5,140 nt of DNA. Source: Puniceicoccaceae bacterium. Its GTDB lineage: Bacteria; Verrucomicrobiota; Verrucomicrobiia; Opitutales; Coraliomargaritaceae. Shown in pieces: positions 1 to 5,070 of this stretch. Location of the stretch: NCBI GenBank assembly GCA_011522825.1, contig WTIG01000205.1, positions 1-5,140 of the forward strand, written 5' to 3'. The notes under the pieces were generated by a model. It was not told the DNA's origin, did no database searches, and saw only the letters and a program-made list of their open reading frames with translations. How positions within the stretch are numbered: position 1 is the stretch's first letter; every line of letters begins with the position of its first letter. Both the position numbers and the translations under genes were made by a program.

Positions 1-368
1 CTTTAAAACAGTCTTCAAAGGATAATTCCGGAGATTTATCTGGTTATGGAAGCCATCAGGCTGATGCTGGCACCGAGACCTTTGACCGTGATTTTGCATT
101 AGGCATCTTATCCAATGAGCAAGATGCTTTAAATGAAATCGAAGAAGCTATTTACCGCATTAAAGATGGCACCTACGGTATTTGTGAAGAAACAGGCAAG
201 CCGATCAATAAAGAGCGTTTGACCGTCGTACCGTTCACACGATTTTCTTTAGAAGGGCAAGAAGCCTTTGAGAAAAATAACCGCAAACGTCGTAATAAGG
301 TAGTGACTGGACTCTTCGAAGATAATTCAGATTCATTAAATCTTGGTTTGGACTCAGATGATGAGTAA
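1..368 (+). CDS. TraR/DksA-family zinc-finger-like regulator, 3' part (5' end outside window)
   Basis: The last 121 codons are present, with the first full codon at position 3 and TAA at 366-368. Proteins of this family enter the RNA polymerase secondary channel through a coiled coil and modulate transcription, with a C-terminal C4 zinc finger at the base. Visible here are an ADAGTE stretch and DRDFAL (residues 20-33 of the visible part), a helix rich in Glu and Ile, then GTYGICEETGKPI and KERL-x3-P, the conserved frame of the finger. Only one of the four expected cysteines remains (visible residue 61); the others align with Thr, Ser and Gly. The DPxDRA tip of E. coli DksA is not preserved, so a classical DksA role in the ppGpp response is not assured. 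The tail is basic (NNRKRRNK) and then acidic (DSDDE). lspA follows 23 bases later, an arrangement I recall from Chlamydia and Verrucomicrobia. Family assignment is firm; function is inferred. Confidence 0.88.
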   Translation, partial: LKQSSKDNSGDLSGYGSHQADAGTETFDRDFALGILSNEQDALNEIEEAIYRIKDGTYGICEETGKPINKERLTVVPFTRFSLEGQEAFEKNNRKRRNKVVTGLFEDNSDSLNLGLDSDDE

Positions 369-391
369 TTCTCTTCTGTTTCTACTTTGCC
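369..391 (+). promoter_or_regulatory. Pyrimidine-rich leader before lspA, no Shine-Dalgarno
   Basis: The 23 bases between the DksA-like stop codon and the lspA ATG contain only three purines (378, 384 and 389) and nothing resembling AGGAGG. Pyrimidine tracts can bind ribosomal protein S1 and support initiation without a Shine-Dalgarno sequence; applying that here is inference. No hairpin precedes the tract, so it does not read as an intrinsic terminator. The lspA start is fixed anyway, because ATG 392 is the first start codon after the in-frame stop at 362-364. Confidence 0.3.
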
Positions 392-910
392 ATGTCTAAA
401 GTCTTATATTATCGATTATTTGTAATCGCTGGGGTCATCCTAGTTCTCGATCAAATAACCAAAATTTTAGTTCAATATTCGATACCATTTGAAAGCAGTT
501 ATTTTGCTCCAGATCGTGTAACCATTATTGAAGATTTCTTTTACTTGGTCCATATCGGTAATAAAGGCGCCGCATGGGGCATATTCTCAGAATACAGTGG
601 AATCTTGACTCTATTATCATTTGCCGTCCTGCTTTTTATTTTCTGTTTTAGAAAGCAATTAGAGTTACATAGAGGCACAGTGCAAATTGCCTTTGGTTTA
701 CTCATTGGTGGTATTTTAGGAAATTTAATTGATCGAATCCGAGTGGGTCATGTCATTGATTTTATTGATATCCATTTGCCATTCACCTTGCCTTATATTT
801 TGCCCTTTGGACGCTGGCCTGCATTCAATATCGCCGACAGTGCCATTGTCGTTGGAATGTTGTTTTATTTGCTCTTGAGTTTGTCCGATACAAAAAAGAA
901 AATTCAATAG
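392..910 (+). CDS. lspA: Lipoprotein signal peptidase (signal peptidase II)
   Basis: This is the inner-membrane aspartyl protease that cleaves the signal peptide from diacylglyceryl-prolipoproteins just before the lipidated cysteine. The 172-residue product has four hydrophobic segments (about 9-29, 70-86, 97-113 and 146-163), as the family does. All signature blocks are present: DQITK (D20-K24), NKGAAWGIF (from N57), GGILGNLIDR (G106-R115), VIDFIDI and FNIADS. The catalytic pair is D123 (VIDF) and D149 (IADS), with supporting N57, N111, R115 and N146. The two aspartates are 26 residues apart, against 19 in the Pseudomonas aeruginosa enzyme (D124/D143). The extra residues form a Pro- and Phe-rich stretch facing the periplasm. 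The start is the first ATG after an in-frame stop and gives the normal family length. It lies 23 bases after the DksA-like gene and 67 before dapA. Identity is secure. Confidence 0.98.
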   Translation: MSKVLYYRLFVIAGVILVLDQITKILVQYSIPFESSYFAPDRVTIIEDFFYLVHIGNKGAAWGIFSEYSGILTLLSFAVLLFIFCFRKQLELHRGTVQIAFGLLIGGILGNLIDRIRVGHVIDFIDIHLPFTLPYILPFGRWPAFNIADSAIVVGMLFYLLLSLSDTKKKIQ

Positions 911-940
911 ACATTTTCAAAGGAACTCACTACATTTTCA
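911..940. repeat. 9-base direct repeat in the lspA-dapA spacer, 21-base period
   Basis: ACATTTTCA occurs at 911-919 and again at 932-940, so the copies start exactly 21 bases apart, about two helical turns. They sit in the 67-base gap (911-977) between lspA and dapA, the only spacer in the + strand series long enough to hold a promoter or operator. Same-face tandem sites could bind a regulator, but the repeat is short and A+T-rich and could be chance. No convincing -35/-10 pair or riboswitch-like structure was seen in the spacer, and its length is far too short for a lysine riboswitch. Confidence 0.3.
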
Positions 941-977
941 TCGACTTAAATCAATAGCACCTCTTACTAGTTTAATT

Positions 978-1868
978 ATGGCGACACATGCATTCAAAGG
1001 AACCTATACGGCACTAGCGACTCCATTTAAAAATGATCAGGTTGATTACGACGACCTCGCCAAATTAATTGAACATCAAATCAAAGGCGGAATAAGTGGT
1101 CTGGTCTCTGTTGGAACAACTGGAGAATCACCTACTTTATCGCACGATGAACATTTATCCACGATCAAAGCTACCGTTGATCTAGCGAATGGAAAAGTTC
1201 CTGTCTATGCAGGCACTGGGTCTAATTCCACTTCTGAAGCAATAGAATTAACCCAAAAAGCAGATAAGGCAGGGGTTGATGGATTTTTACTAGTCGCACC
1301 CTACTATAACAAACCTAGCCAAGAAGGTTTGCTAGCTCACTTCAGTGCTATTGCTGAAGTCACAGAAAAGCCGATTATTTTATACTCTATACCCTCTCGT
1401 TGCGGTATTGAAATATCTGTAGAAGTAACCGCAAAGTTATATGAAAAATACAAGCATGTGTGTTGCATGAAAGCAGCCGAAGGATCATGTGATAAAGTTG
1501 CTCAATACGTTAAAGCACTTGGAAACGAATTTAGCGTTCTCAGTGGAGATGATGGCTTAACTCTACCTTTTATGACTTGTGGTGCTAAAGGTGTCATTTC
1601 AGTCGCTTCAAATCTTATCGTAAGCCCACTTGTAGAAATGGTAAATGCCGCAAACAGCAATGATTATGCAAGTGCTCAAAAGATTTTCCTAAAGTACTAT
1701 CATTTCTTTAATGCGATTTTCCTCGAACCAAATCCAGTCCCAATCAAATATTGCTTAAAACAAGCAGGGATAATTAATTCGGATGCAGTGCGCTTACCTC
1801 TATCGCCCCTAAATGAAAGCACTCAAAAGGTACTCGATTCCCTTCTAAAAGAATTTCAAATAGTCTAA
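978..1868 (+). CDS. dapA: 4-hydroxy-tetrahydrodipicolinate synthase
   Basis: DapA condenses pyruvate with aspartate-4-semialdehyde, the committed step to diaminopimelate and lysine, in the cytoplasm. The 296-residue product is normal in length and reads as a complete TIM barrel. Catalytic residues align with the E. coli enzyme: the Schiff-base lysine K165 (E. coli K161), the triad T48, Y136 and Y110 (E. coli T44, Y133, Y107), and R141 of the SIPSR motif (E. coli R138). GTTGES (46-51) and PYYNKPSQEG (108-117) are typical. Small departures are S137 in YSIPSRCG where YNxPSRTG is usual, and KAAEGS after the active lysine where KEAxG is usual. The ATG at 978 is the only ATG, GTG or TTG in frame between the end of lspA and the conserved FKGTYTALATPF block, so the start is settled, although no Shine-Dalgarno is visible. 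dapB begins on the last base of its stop codon. Orthologous KDPG- or N-acetylneuraminate-lyase-like functions are unlikely given the dapB neighbour. Confidence 0.97.
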   Translation: MATHAFKGTYTALATPFKNDQVDYDDLAKLIEHQIKGGISGLVSVGTTGESPTLSHDEHLSTIKATVDLANGKVPVYAGTGSNSTSEAIELTQKADKAGVDGFLLVAPYYNKPSQEGLLAHFSAIAEVTEKPIILYSIPSRCGIEISVEVTAKLYEKYKHVCCMKAAEGSCDKVAQYVKALGNEFSVLSGDDGLTLPFMTCGAKGVISVASNLIVSPLVEMVNAANSNDYASAQKIFLKYYHFFNAIFLEPNPVPIKYCLKQAGIINSDAVRLPLSPLNESTQKVLDSLLKEFQIV

Positions 1869-2611
1869 TGGATACCACGATTAATATTTTACTCATAGGA
1901 GCAAAAGGCCGAATGGGACAGGCCATTATTGAATGTGCTCCATTACAAAACGCCCAAATCATTGGGGCTTGCGATGTAGGTGATGATCCATCCCAATTTA
2001 TTAATGACTGCGATGTGATTATTGATTTCAGTTACTACCAAACCACCCTTGAAATTGCTAAACTAGCCGTAAAACACAAAAAAGGTTTGGTCATCGGAAC
2101 AACTGGGCATGATCCAGAAACCAAAGCAGAAATAATGAATACCCTCTCTGACCAAATTCCAGTAGTCTGGGCAGGCAATTATTCTATTGGGGTTAATACC
2201 TTGAATTATTTAACCAAGAAAGCGGCAAAACTTCTACACGAACAATTTGAAGCAGAAGTTCTTGAGATGCATCATCACGACAAAAAAGATGCACCTAGCG
2301 GTACGGCTGAACGCTTAATTGAAATTTTAAAAGATCAGTACAATCTGAATTCTGATCAATGCGTCCATGGTCGAGAAGGACAAGTTGGAGCAAGACCTAA
2401 ACAAGAAATTGGCGTACATGCCTTAAGAGGTGGCGATATAGTTGGAGAGCATACCGTATTTTTCTGTGGTCAAGGTGAACGGGTTGAACTCACTCACAAA
2501 GCAACCGATAGGAAAATCTTCGCACAAGGTGCCCTATTTGCCGCTCACTGGACAAAAACTGCTAAAAATGGACTCTTCAATATGGAAGATGTTTTAGGTA
2601 TCTCCGAATAA
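1868..2611 (+). CDS. dapB: 4-hydroxy-tetrahydrodipicolinate reductase
   Basis: DapB reduces the DapA product to tetrahydrodipicolinate with NAD(P)H, so the two genes encode consecutive steps. The dinucleotide fold opens with GAKGRMG (11-17), followed by IDFSYY (52-57), GTTG (77-80) and NYSIGVN (104-110). The catalytic block is EMHHHDKKDAPSGTA (133-147), with H135 and K139 matching E. coli H159 and K163; GEHTVFF and the C-terminal ALFAAHW complete the family pattern. At 247 residues it is shorter than the E. coli protein (273). Most of the difference is missing after GACD (33-36), where the cofactor ribose loop is short and has no equivalent of E. coli R39. This hints that NADPH is not strongly preferred, which is inference. 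Its ATG overlaps the dapA stop by one base (TAATG), suggesting translation by reinitiation. ruvA follows after 12 bases. Confidence 0.97.
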   Translation: MDTTINILLIGAKGRMGQAIIECAPLQNAQIIGACDVGDDPSQFINDCDVIIDFSYYQTTLEIAKLAVKHKKGLVIGTTGHDPETKAEIMNTLSDQIPVVWAGNYSIGVNTLNYLTKKAAKLLHEQFEAEVLEMHHHDKKDAPSGTAERLIEILKDQYNLNSDQCVHGREGQVGARPKQEIGVHALRGGDIVGEHTVFFCGQGERVELTHKATDRKIFAQGALFAAHWTKTAKNGLFNMEDVLGISE

Positions 2612-2623
2612 TCTAGCTTCTCA

Positions 2624-3232
2624 ATGATTGCATACCTGAAAGGAACCGTTCTTGAAGCAAGCCCGCTAGAACTGATTCTCGATGTTCAAGGAGTCGGATA
2701 TGCTATCCAAATACCAATTACCACCGCTGAAAAGATACCACCTGTCGGTCAAAATTGTGAATTATACATCCACTCTGTTTACAGAGAAGACAGTGCTTCC
2801 CTCTACGGATTTGTCACAAAAAGCGACAGAGACTTCTTTCGCTTAATTATTGAAAAAGTATCCGGAATCGGACCGAGAATTGCCTTAAGTATACTCAGCA
2901 AAATGTCAGTGGAAATTTTGCAGAATGCCATATTCAATCAGGACACAAGTCTTTTGTCGCAATGCCCTGGAATCGGTAAAAAAACTGCGGAACGCTTAGT
3001 CATCGAATTAAAAGATAAAGTCAGCACGAGCAATCAGTCTTTGAATTCAGAAACTAGCCTAGCTAGCTCAAAGGCTAATTACTCAAATTCTAAATATCAA
3101 GATGCTGTATCCAGTTTAATAACCCTCGGTTACAAACTACCAGAAGCAGATAAGCGGGTTTCAAAAGCTCTGCAAAATTTAGGTGCGGATGTTCCAACTG
3201 AAGCGATTATAAAAGAAGCTCTAGGGTCTTAA
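2624..3232 (+). CDS. ruvA: Holliday junction branch-migration protein RuvA
   Basis: RuvA binds four-way DNA junctions as a tetramer and loads the RuvB motor for branch migration during recombination and repair. The 202-residue protein shows all three domains. The OB-fold (about 1-63) begins MIAYLKGTV and includes GVGYAIQIP, with the acidic pin at E55-D56, the same residue numbers as in E. coli. The two helix-hairpin-helix motifs are VSGIGPRIALSIL (79-91) and CPGIGKKTAERLVIEL (114-129). A Ser/Asn-rich flexible linker (about 133-155) leads to domain III (about 156-202), which contacts RuvB. The linker DNA contains a local CTAG-rich stretch (3054-3067). No ruvB or ruvC is in the window. The ATG gives the canonical N-terminus, but the 12-base gap after dapB has no Shine-Dalgarno. 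Its position behind dapB looks like operon packing rather than shared function. It converges on ribD, with stop codons 16 bases apart. Confidence 0.97.
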   Translation: MIAYLKGTVLEASPLELILDVQGVGYAIQIPITTAEKIPPVGQNCELYIHSVYREDSASLYGFVTKSDRDFFRLIIEKVSGIGPRIALSILSKMSVEILQNAIFNQDTSLLSQCPGIGKKTAERLVIELKDKVSTSNQSLNSETSLASSKANYSNSKYQDAVSSLITLGYKLPEADKRVSKALQNLGADVPTEAIIKEALGS

Positions 3233-3243
3233 ATTCAGCTTCT
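3210..3243 (-). terminator. Candidate weak intrinsic terminator of ribD, inside the ruvA 3' end
   Basis: Read on the - strand just after the ribD stop codon, AGAAGCT (3243-3237) is followed by a 16-base loop and the perfectly complementary AGCTTCT (3220-3214), then TTTAT (3213-3209), so that together with the last stem base there is a run of four T. The location, 6 bases past the stop, is right for a terminator. The stem is only 7 pairs and the loop is long, so it would be weak. On the + strand the same hairpin is not followed by a T-run, so it does not explain how the ruvA transcript ends. Confidence 0.3.
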
Positions 3244-3248
3244 AGTAA

Positions 3249-4367
3249 CTACTTAAGGTAGCCTCTTATTAGAGCATCATCTCCAAACTGATCTCGCTTC
3301 AAATCAACAAGCTGAATTGTCTCGTCCATCAACTCAGAAAAACGTTCTCTACCCAATGAGTGCCCTTTTTTATCCATCAACAATTTAGGCGACTGATAGA
3401 TATATAGGTAATCCGCCAAATGATTAGAAATCATATGCGTTGCTAATTTAGCTCCGGGCTCAATAAATACTCCCGAAATTTCTTCTTCAGCACAGCGATT
3501 TAAAAACTCACCCATATCTAACTTATCTTCAGATTCATTTATTTCCCATGCTTCAATGCCCATTCCTTCGAGTGCTTCAATACGATCCCTAGACGCTTTA
3601 GCTCCATAAATAACGATCGTTTTTGACCGAAACTCGTCCGAAAACAAATGGTAGTTTTTGTAGTTTTCTAAATCACGTAATTCCCGATTAAACACAAAGC
3701 GTCGAGAACAAGAAACCTCATCTCCAAGACGACTTGTTAACATAGGATTATCTGAAGATACAGTATTCTGAGTCACCGCTATTGCTGGAAACAATCTTCG
3801 CCAATACATAACATCTTTTCTCGCCAATTCTCCTGTAATCCATTTTGAATGCCCCGTAGAAGCAGCCATACAACCATCTAAGGTCATCGCTATCTTCAGA
3901 GCACATAGAGGTCGATTCTCTACGATCCAATGATTGAAAATCAGATTCATTTCCCGACACGCTTCTTCCAATACCCCTACTTGTACGGATATTCCAGCAG
4001 ATTCTAAAAGCTTAACGCCTGCACCCGCATGATTAGGGTTCGGGTCTACCGCTCCAATCACCACATGTTTTATTCCTGAATTAATAATTGCATTCGTACA
4101 AGCACCAGTACGACCTTCAGTAGAGCAAGGTTCTAAAGTAATAAACAAAGTGGTATCTGCTTTGGGTGTGCCTGTGTAAGAGTCTAAAGCAATGATTTCT
4201 GCATGTTTATCACCTGACTTTTGATGATAGCCTTCAGCAACAACCTTACCCCCCTCGACAATTACGGCACCTACCATGGGATTAGGATGTGTTTGACCCA
4301 ATGCCTTCTTCGCTAAGCGAACCGCATACTCCATATGTGCAATATTTTGTTCAGACTCCTTTATCAT
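3249..4367 (-). CDS. ribD: Bifunctional riboflavin biosynthesis protein RibD (deaminase/reductase)
   Basis: RibD carries out two steps of riboflavin synthesis in the cytoplasm: deamination of diaminohydroxyphosphoribosylaminopyrimidine, then NADPH-dependent reduction of the ribose side chain. The 372-residue protein has the usual two-domain layout and length. The deaminase domain (about 10-148) contains THPNPMVGAVI (26-36), the zinc ligand and catalytic pair H55-A-E57, and PCSTEGRTGAC with zinc ligands C81 and C90. The reductase domain (about 152-372) contains LKIAMTLDG (157-165), SKWITG (174-179) and SSDNPMLTSR (204-213). It also has IEPGAKL (302-308), where many homologues have EGG; as I recall E. 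coli has EAG, so this is probably tolerated. It starts within the stop codon of the upstream hydrolase gene (ATGA overlap, 4364-4367), so the two are translationally coupled. No FMN riboswitch is in the window and no other rib gene is adjacent. Identity is secure. Confidence 0.97.
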   Translation of the reverse strand: MIKESEQNIAHMEYAVRLAKKALGQTHPNPMVGAVIVEGGKVVAEGYHQKSGDKHAEIIALDSYTGTPKADTTLFITLEPCSTEGRTGACTNAIINSGIKHVVIGAVDPNPNHAGAGVKLLESAGISVQVGVLEEACREMNLIFNHWIVENRPLCALKIAMTLDGCMAASTGHSKWITGELARKDVMYWRRLFPAIAVTQNTVSSDNPMLTSRLGDEVSCSRRFVFNRELRDLENYKNYHLFSDEFRSKTIVIYGAKASRDRIEALEGMGIEAWEINESEDKLDMGEFLNRCAEEEISGVFIEPGAKLATHMISNHLADYLYIYQSPKLLMDKKGHSLGRERFSELMDETIQLVDLKRDQFGDDALIRGYLK

Positions 4368-4996
4368 GGTCGCACAAATGGATTTTCTTGTTTTTCAGAG
4401 AGTACCAAAGTTTTCGGCCCGTGTCCTGAGTAAAGCTCAGTCGTATCGGGTAATGTATAAATTTTATTTAAGATTGAATCTTTTAAAGTATCAAAATTAC
4501 CACCAGGTAAATCACAGCGACCGATCCCTCGACAAAAAATGGCGTCTCCTACAAAAGCTAAAGACTCTTGCTCTAAATAAAACAAAAGGCTTCCTGGACA
4601 ATGTCCGGGAACTTCAAAAATCTTCATTTCAATACCTGCGATTTTCAAGTGTTGGTTTTCTTCCAGCCATTGGTCTACTGCAAAGCCCTTAAATTCAACG
4701 CCAGGAATTGAAAAAGAAGCCATCACTTCAGGATTTTCAAATAACAATTTGTCCTCGGCATGGCCCATGATTTTTATCCCTGCCTCAGCAAATAGATGCG
4801 CATCTAAAATATGATCCCAATGTCCGTGTGTTAATAGCAAAGCTTCTAAATGATACCCTAAAGAATCACTCAGTCCCTTTGCCCAATTAAAAGCACCTAA
4901 TGGAGCATCGACAATAAATGCCTGTTTTAATTCTTCATTAGCCACAAAGTAGGCATTGGTTCCTATCGGTTCTAATTCTGCACTTTCTAAAATCAT
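4364..4996 (-). CDS. Metallo-beta-lactamase-fold hydrolase (glyoxalase II / YcbL-like)
   Basis: This is a 210-residue, stand-alone metallo-beta-lactamase domain. The complete two-metal ligand set is visible: THGHWDH gives H57, H59, D61 and H62; PGHCPGS gives H132; FVGDAIF gives the bridging D151; and YSGHGPKT gives H192. The N-terminal EPIGTNAYFV and C-terminal GHGPKT-x8-NPFV are typical of the small hydroxyacylglutathione-hydrolase-like (YcbL) group, which lacks the C-terminal glutathione-binding domain of full glyoxalase II. Thioester hydrolysis is therefore the likely chemistry, but the substrate cannot be read from sequence. No signal peptide is predicted from this start, so it should be cytoplasmic. 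Its stop overlaps the ribD start by four bases, which implies co-expression but not necessarily a riboflavin role. The start at 4996 matches where homologues usually begin. The same frame stays open to the window edge without an ATG, GTG or TTG, so a longer form could exist only by starting outside the window. Confidence 0.93.
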   Translation of the reverse strand: MILESAELEPIGTNAYFVANEELKQAFIVDAPLGAFNWAKGLSDSLGYHLEALLLTHGHWDHILDAHLFAEAGIKIMGHAEDKLLFENPEVMASFSIPGVEFKGFAVDQWLEENQHLKIAGIEMKIFEVPGHCPGSLLFYLEQESLAFVGDAIFCRGIGRCDLPGGNFDTLKDSILNKIYTLPDTTELYSGHGPKTLVLSEKQENPFVRP

Positions 4997-5070
4997 TTTA
5001 ATCTGAAAATAAGAAGATAAAAATAAAATTATATTGGCAAATACAATAGAATAAATAATATTATAGATAT
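4997..5070. promoter_or_regulatory. A+T-rich divergent promoter region
   Basis: These 74 bases contain only 10 G or C and separate the - strand hydrolase from the start of a + strand ORF. On the + strand TTGGCA (5034-5039) and TATTAT (5059-5064) form a sigma-70-like pair with a long 19-base spacer; transcription would begin near 5071, at the ATG itself. On the - strand perfect TATAAT hexamers occur at 5033-5028 and 5065-5060, but neither has a good -35 element at 16-18 bases. In sequence this A+T-rich, -10-like words arise by chance, so the region is a reasonable promoter site while the individual boxes are tentative. Confidence 0.5.

Noticed and set aside
725..907. 60-codon - strand ORF inside lspA
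   Set aside because: It is the antisense of the conserved catalytic part of LspA and resembles no known protein.
911..977. Lysine riboswitch before dapA
   Set aside because: The spacer is 67 bases, much shorter than the known lysine riboswitch, and shows no stable paired structure.
1774..1962. 62-codon - strand ORF across the dapA-dapB junction
   Set aside because: It overlaps the conserved ends of two real genes and has no domain signal.
3054..3067. CTAGCCTAGCTAGC stretch as a possible repeat or recombination site
   Set aside because: It falls in the variable linker of RuvA, is only 14 bases long and encodes an ordinary flexible Leu/Ala/Ser segment.
3748..3960. 70-codon - strand ORF in another frame inside ribD
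   Set aside because: It sits within the RibD reductase domain coding sequence and has low-complexity, unfamiliar translation.
4366..4692. 108-codon + strand ORF antisense to the hydrolase gene
   Set aside because: It lies wholly inside a well-supported gene with all metal-binding motifs on the other strand, and its translation shows no recognisable domain or conserved pattern.
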